From: Pseudomonadota bacterium
Lineage (GTDB): Bacteria > Pseudomonadota > Gammaproteobacteria > Steroidobacterales > Steroidobacteraceae
Length of the DNA stretch: 8,407 bases
NCBI GenBank assembly: GCA_947454665.1
Contig: CANGMU010000090.1
Location: forward strand, 1 to 8,407
Reading direction: 5' to 3'
Numbering within the stretch: position 1 is the stretch's first letter; every line of letters starts with the position of its first letter. Positions 1 through 5,770 of the stretch are shown in pieces. The notes beneath the pieces are model-generated. The model saw nothing but the letters and a program-made list of their open reading frames with translations, was not told where the DNA came from and did no database searches. The translations under genes and the position numbers were made by a program.

Positions 1-2
1 AT

Positions 3-1247
3 GACGCCCTGCATGCCCAGCTGGATGCCGAGCTGATCGCACTGATCACTTCGTCCGACCCGGACGAAGCCGGTGCCATCGCCCCCCTGCTCAAGAGCGC
101 CGAGTCCCGGCTCATGACTCCGGGGTCCGGCATGTACGCGCGGGTGGTGAATCGCCGGGGACTGCAGGTTTGGCGTTCGCCGTCGAATGCCGGCGTGAAC
201 ATCGACTATGGCCCACCCTTGCTGCCTGGCAAGACGGTTTATCGTGAAGTGCCCGGGCCCGGCACGACGAAGCTGGCGACCTTGAGCCGCGGCCTGCGCT
301 GGGAAGACGATCGGAGCCGGCGTCTGGATCTTACGTTCACGGTGGCGATGAGCCTCGAGCAACATGACGCTCAGCTGTTCAAGTTCCGGCGCGAACTCTT
401 CGGTGGCTTCACGATCGTCGGGCTGGGCATGCTCGTGGCGCTTGGCATCCTGTTGCGCTGGGCTCTGCGCCCCTTGCGAGATCTGGGTCGGCAGATCGGT
501 GAAGTGGAGGCCGGCGAGCGCGAGCGCCTGGACAGCCTCTGGCCGCGCGAGCTGCGCGGTGTCGTGGTCAACCTCAACGCCCTGCTGGATGCTGAGCGAA
601 ACCGCATCGCGCGCTATCGCGACACGCTGGGCAACCTGGCCCACAGCCTGAAGACGCCGCTGGCTGTCATCCGTTCGAGCCTGTCCGCCAAGGATCCCGT
701 GGTGATCGCGTCGGCCGTTGACGAGCAGGTGGGCCGCATGACGGCCATCGTCGAACACCAGCTCAAGCGCGCCGTGGGTGGGGGACCTTCGGTCGGCCGC
801 GCCGTGCCCGTCGCGCCGATCGCGCAGGACCTGCGCGGCGCGCTGCTCAAGGCCCATTCGGGCAAAGACTTCAGTCTCGAAGTTGCGGTCGATGCCGCGG
901 CGCAATTTGCCGGTGACCGGGACGACCTCTACGAGGCACTGGGCAACCTCATGCAGAACGCCGCCAAGTGGTGTCGCAGCAAGGTGCGCGTCTCCGGTGG
1001 CGTGCGCGAACTGGTTGATGGCACACGTCGGCTGGAGATCCTCGTCGATGACGACGGCCCGGGCATTCCGGCGGCGGAGCGCGAACGCGTGATGCAGCGT
1101 GGTGCGCGTGCCGACGAGGTCGTACCGGGCCATGGCCTGGGTCTGGCGATGGTGCGAGACATGGCGCAGCTTTACGGCGGTGATGTGGTGCTCGGCGATT
1201 CCGCTTTCGGTGGCGCTCGCCTGTCGCTGTTGCTGCCGGGTCGCTGA
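3..1247 (+). CDS. phoQ: PhoQ-like sensor histidine kinase, 5'-truncated by the window
   Basis: C-terminal part of a membrane sensor kinase that autophosphorylates on His and passes phosphate to a response regulator, presumably a PhoP-type one encoded upstream and out of view. The frame is open from base 3, so an ATG at 114 is internal. In order: part of the periplasmic sensor domain, a transmembrane segment (about 408-470), a HAMP-like linker with RPLRDLGRQI, then an H box NLAHSLKTPLAVI with the phospho-acceptor His at 642-644. These are followed by an N box LGNLMQNAAKWC, a G1 box VDDDGPGIP and a G2 box GHGLGLAMV. The AHSLKTPLAV H box, the N box ending in K-x-C and the GGAR near the end resemble PhoQ rather than EnvZ or other families. 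The first transmembrane segment lies upstream. The PhoQ assignment is by motif resemblance; membership in the HATPase-type kinases is certain. What ligand it senses cannot be told from this sequence. Confidence 0.85.
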   Translation, partial: DALHAQLDAELIALITSSDPDEAGAIAPLLKSAESRLMTPGSGMYARVVNRRGLQVWRSPSNAGVNIDYGPPLLPGKTVYREVPGPGTTKLATLSRGLRWEDDRSRRLDLTFTVAMSLEQHDAQLFKFRRELFGGFTIVGLGMLVALGILLRWALRPLRDLGRQIGEVEAGERERLDSLWPRELRGVVVNLNALLDAERNRIARYRDTLGNLAHSLKTPLAVIRSSLSAKDPVVIASAVDEQVGRMTAIVEHQLKRAVGGGPSVGRAVPVAPIAQDLRGALLKAHSGKDFSLEVAVDAAAQFAGDRDDLYEALGNLMQNAAKWCRSKVRVSGGVRELVDGTRRLEILVDDDGPGIPAAERERVMQRGARADEVVPGHGLGLAMVRDMAQLYGGDVVLGDSAFGGARLSLLLPGR

Positions 1248-1303
1248 GGCCGAGCAACAGACGCTATGTACCGTTCAGTCCACCGACGCAGGGGGCCGGC
1301 CGG

Positions 1304-1309
1304 TATCAT
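1304..1309 (+). promoter_or_regulatory. Possible -10 element of a leaderless promoter for the DAHP synthase gene
   Basis: TATCAT matches the sigma-70 -10 consensus at five of six positions. It sits so that a start site seven bases beyond its last base would be the A of the ATG at 1316. No Shine-Dalgarno sequence lies in the usual window; the nearest G run (1291-1295) is about 20 nt away. No convincing -35 box is seen: the expected position reads CACCGA. Leaderless transcription is an inference. Confidence 0.4.
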
Positions 1310-1315
1310 TCAAAT

Positions 1316-2677
1316 ATGACTTCCAACTCTACAAAAACCTGGCATCCGACCAGTTGGCAGGGCTTCAAAACCCTGCAGCAACCCCAGTACCCCGATCTTC
1401 AAGCGTTGGATTCGGCCGTGGCCGCTCTGGCCAAGCTGCCGCCCTTGGTCGTGTCCTGGGAGGTTGACGCCTTGCGCGAGCGGCTCGCCGCCGCCCAGCG
1501 CGGCGAGCAGTTTCTCTTGCAGGGCGGCGACTGCGCCGAGAGTTTCGCCGAGTGCGAATCCGATCGCATCGCCAAGCAGCTGAAGGTCATCCTGCAGCTG
1601 TCTCTGGTGCTGCTGCATGGTCTCAAGCGTCCAGTGGTCCGCGTGGCGCGCATGGCGGGCCAGTACGCGAAGCCGCGTTCCGCCGACACCGAAACGCGCG
1701 AAGGCGTCACCTTGCCTTGCTATCGCGGCGATACGGTCAATCGCCCTGAATTCACGGTGGAAGCGCGCACGCCGGACCCGAACCTCCTGCTGCGTGGCTA
1801 TTCGCGCTCGGCCCTCACGCTGAATTTCGTTCGTGCGCTGATCGATGGCGGCTTCGCCGACCTGCATCACCCGGAATACTGGGACATGCGCTTCCTGCAC
1901 GATTCTCCGCTGCGCGGCGCGTACATGGAGATCGTCGATTCGATCCGCGAGTCCCTCCAGTTCTTCGAGGCCATGAGCGGCCGTCCCGTGAACGAAGCGC
2001 GCCTCGTGGATTTCTACGTGAGCCACGAGGGCCTGCACCTGCACAACGAACAGGCGCAGACGCGGTACATCCCGCGTTCCCAGGCTTGGTACAACCTCTC
2101 CACGCACATGCCCTGGATCGGCTTGCGCACGGCGCAGCTAGACGGCGCGCACGTCGAATACTTCCGCGGCATCGCAAACCCGATCGGCGTGAAGGTCGGT
2201 GCGGCGATGGACGACGATTGGATCCAGCGCCTGGTCGAGACGCTCAATCCGGACGATCGGGCAGGGCGCCTGACCCTGATCCATCGCTTCGGCGCGAAGG
2301 ACATCGAGAAGTCGCTGCCCCGGCTCATCAAGGCTGTGAAGGCGACCGGTCGTTCGGTGCTCTGGGTCTGCGACCCGATGCACGGCAACACCGAATCCAC
2401 CGCCACCGGCGTCAAGACGCGTCGTCTGGAGAACATCCAGCAGGAACTGGCGCTGGCCTTCGAGGTGCATGACGCGCACGGTTCGCAGTTGGGTGGCGTT
2501 CATCTTGAACTGACTGGTGAGGACGTCACGGAATGCACGGGGGGCGCACGCGGACTGTCCGACACGGACCTCGCGCGCGCCTACCGGTCGCAGGTCGATC
2601 CGCGCCTGAACTACGAGCAGGCGCTTGAGCTCGGCATGATGATCGCCGACCGCAGCAAAAAGGCGCGCGCCCTCTGA
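1316..2677 (+). CDS. aroG: Class II 3-deoxy-7-phosphoheptulonate (DAHP) synthase
   Basis: Cytoplasmic enzyme that condenses phosphoenolpyruvate with erythrose 4-phosphate to DAHP, the first step of the shikimate pathway to aromatic amino acids. It is 453 residues, the usual length for the class II (plant/Mycobacterium-type) family and unrelated in sequence to the E. coli AroF/G/H type. Family motifs are QGGDCAESF (residues 69-77), RMAGQYAKPRS (112-122), the WIG-x-RT-x-QLDGAH-type stretch (267-279), DPMHGNT (353-359) and HLELTGEDVTEC (396-407). Likely metal ligands are C73, H356, E398 and D428, by analogy with the M. tuberculosis enzyme. The N-terminus is compact, so a large N-terminal regulatory extension is absent. 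The ATG at 1316 is the only reasonable start: it precedes the conserved W-x-P-x-SW and QQPxYPD segment and no other start codon lies nearby in frame. The last base pairs overlap the start of uvrC. The symbol varies between genomes (aroG or aroH); the family call is firm. Confidence 0.95.
   Translation: MTSNSTKTWHPTSWQGFKTLQQPQYPDLQALDSAVAALAKLPPLVVSWEVDALRERLAAAQRGEQFLLQGGDCAESFAECESDRIAKQLKVILQLSLVLLHGLKRPVVRVARMAGQYAKPRSADTETREGVTLPCYRGDTVNRPEFTVEARTPDPNLLLRGYSRSALTLNFVRALIDGGFADLHHPEYWDMRFLHDSPLRGAYMEIVDSIRESLQFFEAMSGRPVNEARLVDFYVSHEGLHLHNEQAQTRYIPRSQAWYNLSTHMPWIGLRTAQLDGAHVEYFRGIANPIGVKVGAAMDDDWIQRLVETLNPDDRAGRLTLIHRFGAKDIEKSLPRLIKAVKATGRSVLWVCDPMHGNTESTATGVKTRRLENIQQELALAFEVHDAHGSQLGGVHLELTGEDVTECTGGARGLSDTDLARAYRSQVDPRLNYEQALELGMMIADRSKKARAL
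2660..2663 (+). promoter_or_regulatory. Shine-Dalgarno candidate supporting the CTG start of uvrC
   Basis: AAGG lies 10 nt before the CTG at 2674, inside the 3' end of the DAHP synthase gene. It is a modest match to the anti-SD sequence. It is recorded because it helps decide an unusual start codon; ribosomes finishing the upstream gene could also re-initiate here without it. Confidence 0.4.
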
Positions 2678-4494
2678 CTTTCGACGGCAGGGAATTCGCG
2701 GCGGCGCTGCCGCGACGGCCGGGCGTCTACCGCATGTATGGTGGGCCTTCAGCCGACGACAGCGACTTGCTGTACGTCGGCAAGGCCGCAAGCCTGCGAG
2801 ATCGCGTTGGCAGCTATTTCCAGCAATCGAAGCAGGCTCCGAAGGTCGAGGCGCTGGTCCGGCTGATCCGTCACATCGAGGTGACGGTGACGCATTCCGA
2901 GACGGAAGCGCTGCTCCTCGAATACAACCTCATCAAGGAACACCGGCCGCGCTTCAACATCATCCTGCGCGACGACAAGTCCTTTCCGTATATCCAGCTG
3001 CTGTCACATGAGTTCCCGCGTCTTGCGATGTATCGCGGGCCGCGCAGTGCGAAGGGGCGCTATTTCGGTCCGTTCCCCAGTTCCGGCGCAGTGCGCGAGA
3101 CGCTGCACCAGTTGCAGAAGCTGTTCCAGCTGCGCAATTGCCGCGACGGATTCTTCGCCAACCGTTCGCGGCCCTGCCTGCAGCACCAGATCGGCCGCTG
3201 TTCCGCGCCTTGCGTAGCCCTGATCAACCAGCCCGATTACGCGCGCGACATCGAAGCCGCGGTGATGGTTCTGGAAGGCCGCAACCGCGAGGTCAACGAG
3301 TTGCTGGAGCAGCGCATGCTCGCGGCCTCCGAGCGGCTGGATTTCGAGGCTGCGGTGACCTACCGCGACCAGTTGGCCAGCCTCAAGCAGGTACAGGCAG
3401 AGCAGGTGGTCACCGCCGGCGCAGAGCGCGACCTGGACGTGTTCGGCGTGACGGGCGAGGCGGGAGATTACGCGGTTTGCCTGCTGCTCGTGCGTGCTGG
3501 TCGCCAGCTCGGCACGACGACCTATTTCCCCCGCGCGGTCGGCACGCCCGAGGAAGTGCTGGCGTCCTTCCTCGTGCAGCATTACGCCCGCGAAGAAGCA
3601 CCGCGCACGGTGCTCGTGAACCTCGCGCTGCCGGATGCCGACGCGTTGCAGGAAGCGCTGACCCAGGAGGCGGGTCACGATGTCCGCCTGCAGAAGGCCG
3701 AGCGGGGCCTGTTGCTGCGCTGGACGACGATGGCCGCCGAGAACGCCGTGCAGGCCTTGCGTATGCGGGCGGCTCGTAAGCAGGACGCCGGCGAATTGCT
3801 TGATGCGCTGGGCGAGGCGCTCGCGCTTGCCCAGGCGCCGCAGCGGCTTGAATGCTTCGACATCAGCCATACGGCAGGCGAGGGGACCGTGGCTTCCTGC
3901 GTCGTGTATGGCGGCGACGGCGCGCTGCGCAAGGAATACCGCCGCTTCAACATCGAGGATGTCACGGCCGGCGATGATTACGCGGCGCTCGCCCAGGCCG
4001 TGCGCCGCCGCTTCACGCGCATCAAGGCGGGCGAATCACCACTGCCGGACGTGCTGTTCATCGACGGCGGAGCAGGCCAGCTCGCGGCGGTCGGGCCGGT
4101 GCTGGATGAGCTGGGATTCCAGGATCTGTGCGTGATCGGCGTGTCCAAGGGCGCGGACCGGCGCGTCGGGCAGGAGCGCCTGCATCGTCGCGACAGCGAC
4201 GTGCCCTTCCTGTTGCCGCCGGATTCGCAGGCCTTGCGCGTCATCCAGCGCGTGCGCGACGAAGCTCACCGCTTCGCGATCGCAGGCCATCGCAAGCGAC
4301 GTGCACGCCGCTATCAGGAATCCGTGCTCGAAACGGTGCCGGGGCTGGGTCCGGCCAAGCGTCGCGCCTTGCTCAAGGCTTTCGGCGGGCTGCAGGGCGT
4401 GTTGCGCGCCGGTGCGGCTGATCTCGAACAGGTGAAGGGAATCGGGGCGGCGCTGGCCGGGGTCATTTATGATCACCTGCATCCCGGGGCCTGA
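2674..4494 (+). CDS. uvrC: UvrABC nuclease subunit C, non-canonical CTG start
   Basis: Nucleotide excision repair endonuclease that cuts on both sides of a lesion after UvrA and UvrB have marked it. With the CTG start it is 606 residues, matching the family at about 610. The N-terminal GIY-YIG nuclease carries GVY (17-19), YVG (34-36), an Arg at 42 and the catalytic Glu at 83 in EYNLIKE. The UVR (UvrB-binding) domain is at about 207-241. The RNase H-like nuclease has D396 (DISH), D464 (IDGGAGQ) and H532 (DEAHRFA), matching the E. coli D399/D466/H538 residues. Tandem helix-hairpin-helix motifs at about 551-604 include VPGLGPAKR and VKGIGAALAG. An ATG at 2734 would start inside the GIY-YIG motif and remove the first Tyr. 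Back to the in-frame stop at 2626-2628 there is no ATG, GTG or TTG, only CTG at 2674 and 2707. The CTG at 2674 overlaps the upstream TGA as CTGA and gives the typical N-terminus TFDGREFAAALPRRPGVY. A sequencing error at that base cannot be excluded. Confidence 0.93.
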   Translation: MTFDGREFAAALPRRPGVYRMYGGPSADDSDLLYVGKAASLRDRVGSYFQQSKQAPKVEALVRLIRHIEVTVTHSETEALLLEYNLIKEHRPRFNIILRDDKSFPYIQLLSHEFPRLAMYRGPRSAKGRYFGPFPSSGAVRETLHQLQKLFQLRNCRDGFFANRSRPCLQHQIGRCSAPCVALINQPDYARDIEAAVMVLEGRNREVNELLEQRMLAASERLDFEAAVTYRDQLASLKQVQAEQVVTAGAERDLDVFGVTGEAGDYAVCLLLVRAGRQLGTTTYFPRAVGTPEEVLASFLVQHYAREEAPRTVLVNLALPDADALQEALTQEAGHDVRLQKAERGLLLRWTTMAAENAVQALRMRAARKQDAGELLDALGEALALAQAPQRLECFDISHTAGEGTVASCVVYGGDGALRKEYRRFNIEDVTAGDDYAALAQAVRRRFTRIKAGESPLPDVLFIDGGAGQLAAVGPVLDELGFQDLCVIGVSKGADRRVGQERLHRRDSDVPFLLPPDSQALRVIQRVRDEAHRFAIAGHRKRRARRYQESVLETVPGLGPAKRRALLKAFGGLQGVLRAGAADLEQVKGIGAALAGVIYDHLHPGA

Positions 4495-4499
4495 CACGT

Positions 4500-5060
4500 A
4501 TGCGCTGGAACCTGCCGAACATTCTGACCTGGCTGCGCATCGTTGCGATCCCGCTGATCGTGGTGCTTTTCCATTTGCCCTATACCTGGGCTGAACCTGC
4601 GGCCGGGCTGCTCTTCGCGGCGGCAGCGATCACCGATTCCCTGGACGGGTACCTCGCGCGGCGCATGGGCCTGACATCCAAGCTCGGCGCCTTCCTCGAT
4701 CCCGTGGCCGACAAGCTCATCGTGGCGACGGCGCTCGTGTTGCTGGTGAGCCGGCATCCGCAGTGGTATGTCTCTATCGTCGGCGTCGTCATCATCGGAC
4801 GTGAGATCGCCATTTCTGCGTTGCGGGAATGGATGGCCGAGCTCGGCCACCGCACGAAAGTGGCCGTTTCCTCGTTCGGCAAGTACAAGACCATCGCGCA
4901 GATGACCGGTCTTTCAATGATGCTGTACAGGGATCCGTTCCTGGGGATTTCCATGTATGATCTCGGGGTCGCGCTCAGTGTTCTGGCCGCGGCACTCACG
5001 CTGTACTCGATGGTGCTTTACCTCAAGGCAGCTTGGCCGACATTGAAGGCAGCGGATTGA
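4500..5060 (+). CDS. pgsA: CDP-diacylglycerol--glycerol-3-phosphate 3-phosphatidyltransferase
   Basis: Inner membrane enzyme that joins CDP-diacylglycerol and sn-glycerol 3-phosphate to phosphatidylglycerol phosphate, the committed step to phosphatidylglycerol and cardiolipin. It is 186 residues, the normal length. The CDP-alcohol phosphotransferase signature is intact: D46, D49-G50, A53-R54, G63, D67 and D71, in the stretch from DSLDGYLARR to LDPVADKL. Several hydrophobic helices surround it, with N-terminus MRWNLPNILTWLRI typical of PgsA. The start lies 5 nt past the uvrC stop, with only a weak G run (4486-4489) as ribosome site, so translation is probably coupled to uvrC. The uvrC-pgsA pairing is common in gammaproteobacteria. 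The promoter of the next tRNA begins 10 nt after the stop, and no hairpin with a T run is seen between them. Confidence 0.95.
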   Translation: MRWNLPNILTWLRIVAIPLIVVLFHLPYTWAEPAAGLLFAAAAITDSLDGYLARRMGLTSKLGAFLDPVADKLIVATALVLLVSRHPQWYVSIVGVVIIGREIAISALREWMAELGHRTKVAVSSFGKYKTIAQMTGLSMMLYRDPFLGISMYDLGVALSVLAAALTLYSMVLYLKAAWPTLKAAD

Positions 5061-5070
5061 ACATCACTGC

Positions 5071-5098
5071 TTGACATGTACGAGGGGGCCTCTAAAAT
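5071..5098 (+). promoter_or_regulatory. Sigma-70 promoter of the tRNA cluster
   Basis: A perfect -35 box TTGACA (5071-5076), a 16-nt spacer, and a -10 box TAAAAT (5093-5098, five of six). It is followed at once by a GC-only discriminator, GCCGGCCC, as found in stringently controlled stable RNA promoters. Predicted start about 5105, giving a leader of roughly 10 nt before tRNA-Gly. Growth-rate or ppGpp control is inferred from the discriminator. Confidence 0.85.
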
Positions 5099-5114
5099 GC
5101 CGGCCCTCTCCAGA

Positions 5115-5190
5115 GCGGGAATAGCTCAGTTGGTAGAGCGCAACCTTGCCAAGGTTGAGGTCGCGAGTTCGAGCCTCGTTTCCCGCTCCA
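5115..5190 (+). tRNA. tRNA-Gly(GCC)
   Basis: 76-nt cloverleaf with encoded CCA. The acceptor stem GCGGGAA (5115-5121) pairs with TTCCCGC (5180-5186), followed by TCCA (5187-5190). The D arm contains GCTCAGTTGGTAGAGC. The anticodon stem CAACC/GGTTG (5141-5145 and 5153-5157) encloses loop TTGCCAA with anticodon GCC at 5148-5150. The T loop TTCGAGC is canonical. It is the first gene of a three-tRNA cluster between pgsA and ccmA. Confidence 0.97.
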
Positions 5191-5208
5191 TTTTCTCGAT
5201 CCGGTTTT

Positions 5209-5240
5209 CAACACCGGGCCCCCGGCCACCAACACCGGGG
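5209..5240 (+). repeat. Short direct repeat and hairpin in the Gly-Cys tRNA spacer
   Basis: CAACACCGGG occurs at 5209-5218 and again at 5230-5239. CCCCGG (5220-5225) can pair with CCGGGG (5235-5240) around a 9-nt loop. There is no T run after it, so it is not an intrinsic terminator. It could be a processing structure in the tRNA precursor, or merely low-complexity GC sequence. Confidence 0.35.
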
Positions 5241-5248
5241 TGATCGCA

Positions 5249-5322
5249 GGCTAGGTGGCAGAGTGGTCATGCAGCGGCCTGCAAAGCCGTGTACGCCGGT
5301 TCGATTCCGACCCTAGCCTCCA
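5249..5322 (+). tRNA. tRNA-Cys(GCA)
   Basis: 74-nt cloverleaf with encoded CCA. The acceptor stem GGCTAGG (5249-5255) pairs with CCTAGCC (5312-5318), then TCCA (5319-5322). The anticodon stem GCGGC/GCCGT (5274-5278 and 5286-5290, outer pair G-U) carries loop CTGCAAA with anticodon GCA at 5281-5283. The variable loop is 4 nt (GTAC). The T loop TTCGATT is canonical, but the T stem GCCGG/CCGAC has one C-A mismatch at its second pair (5296 and 5310). U73 is the identity base expected for tRNA-Cys. Confidence 0.95.
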
Positions 5323-5350
5323 CATTCTCCCTCGATTCCTTCTTTCGCTG

Positions 5351-5365
5351 CGTCGTCGAGCGACG
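5351..5365 (+). other. Small stem-loop in the Cys-Leu tRNA spacer
   Basis: CGTCG (5351-5355) pairs with CGACG (5361-5365) around TCGAG. There is no T run after it, so an intrinsic terminator is unlikely. It lies just upstream of a weak promoter candidate for tRNA-Leu. Function unknown. Confidence 0.25.
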
Positions 5366-5382
5366 TGCCCTGCCGTTTCGGC

Positions 5383-5388
5383 TAAGGT
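5383..5388 (+). promoter_or_regulatory. Weak -10 candidate upstream of tRNA-Leu
   Basis: TAAGGT, followed by a GC-rich stretch, lies about 24 nt before tRNA-Leu and would start transcription near 5395. No recognisable -35 box is present at the right distance. The alternative is that tRNA-Leu is transcribed from the promoter at 5071-5098. Confidence 0.3.
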
Positions 5389-5411
5389 ATCGCTCGCGTG
5401 CTGACGCGTCC

Positions 5412-5741
5412 GCGGACGTGGCGAAACTGGTAAACGCAGCAGACTTCAATTGGAGTGCCCGGGGGGAAATCCCCGGAGCAGAACCGCTCAAAGTCGGGGA
5501 ACGCCAGGGGCCTTGAAACCCTCGGCCAATCCCGAGCCAAGCCCGCCCAAAGTGGGAAGGTGTAGAGACTGGACGGGCGGCACCTACAGCCTGAATCAGG
5601 GCCACGGTGAAGGGACAGTCCAGACCACGAACGCGACAGGGCGGCCGAAAGGTGACTCCCGTCGCGGCGGCGCAAGCCGAAGTGGTAAGAAAATCTGCTT
5701 TCCGAAAGGAAGTGCGGGTTCGATTCCCGCCGTCCGCACCA
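5412..5741 (+). tRNA. tRNA-Leu(UAA) interrupted by a group I intron
   Basis: Split gene with exons 5412-5446 and 5690-5741, giving an 87-nt mature tRNA. The acceptor stem GCGGACG (5412-5418) pairs with CGTCCGC (5731-5737), then ACCA (5738-5741). The D arm reads GCGAAACTGGTAAACGC. After splicing, stem GCAGA/TCTGC (5439-5443 and 5694-5698) encloses loop CTTAAAA with anticodon UAA: U34 is base 5446 and A35 is base 5690. The long class II variable arm (TTCC-GAAA-GGAA) is in the second exon, and the T arm GCGGG-TTCGATT-CCCGC is canonical. Read unspliced, the anticodon region ACTTCAAT suggests CAA, but this gives a loop that cannot close with the 3' half. The gene is needed to read UUA and UUG codons, so splicing efficiency would matter for the cell. 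ccmA begins 29 nt downstream. Confidence 0.95.
5447..5689 (+). ncRNA. Group I self-splicing intron (IC3-like) in tRNA-Leu(UAA)
   Basis: 243-nt catalytic intron without an internal protein gene. P1: exon ACTT (5443-5446) pairs with guide GAGT (5453-5456), leaving a U-G pair at the 5' splice site; the last intron base is G5689, as the family requires. P2: CCGGGG/CCCCGG (5459-5464, 5471-5476). P3: CCGCTC (5484-5489) with GGGCGG (5575-5580). P4: TCGGG (5494-5498) with CCCGA (5531-5535). P5: GCC/GGC extended by AGGG/CCCT. P7: GACTG (5567-5571) with CAGTC (5616-5620). P8: CACC/GGTG (5581-5584, 5606-5609). P9 region: ACCAC/GTGGT (5624-5628, 5682-5686) enclosing GCGAC/GTCGC (5633-5637, 5661-5665) and two GNRA tetraloops (GAAA 5647-5650, GCAA 5672-5675). 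The conserved cores AATCCCGAGCCAAGCC and AGAGACTGGACGGGC closely resemble cyanobacterial tRNA-Leu introns as I recall them. Subgroup IC3 is inferred. It lies at the U34/A35 site used by those introns. Confidence 0.95.
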
Positions 5742-5757
5742 GCACGCGGAATTTTGC

Positions 5758-5762
5758 GAGGT
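5758..5762 (+). promoter_or_regulatory. Shine-Dalgarno site fixing the TTG start of ccmA
   Basis: GAGGT lies 8 nt before the TTG at 5771, an ideal spacing. It supports a TTG start just downstream of the tRNA. An in-frame TAA at 5762-5764 rules out any start further upstream. Confidence 0.8.
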
Positions 5763-5770
5763 AACGGCCG

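Noticed and set aside
1310..2107. A 265-codon open frame on the minus strand across the DAHP synthase gene
   Set aside because: It is antisense to a fully conserved enzyme gene and is explained by third-position GC bias; no recognisable motif was seen. Similar minus-strand frames at 3004-3870, 2138-2791 and 7117-7995 were dropped for the same reason.
2734..2736. ATG as start of uvrC
   Set aside because: It would cut off the GVY half of the GIY-YIG nuclease motif and the conserved residues before it.
5191..5248. Intrinsic terminator after tRNA-Gly, from the TTTT at 5191-5194 and the later GC hairpin
   Set aside because: The T run comes before the hairpin rather than after it, and no other hairpin with a T tract is present in the spacer.
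5439..5460. Reading the Leu tRNA as anticodon CAA without an intron
   Set aside because: The loop would not close: the 3' half of the anticodon stem (TCTGC) and the T arm lie 243 nt downstream, and only splicing at T5446 and G5689 gives a proper 7-nt loop with UAA.
5289..5764. Plus-strand open frames across tRNA-Cys, tRNA-Leu and the intron, considered as an intron-encoded protein
   Set aside because: They cross tRNA genes and the intron core, and show no LAGLIDADG, GIY-YIG or HNH motif.
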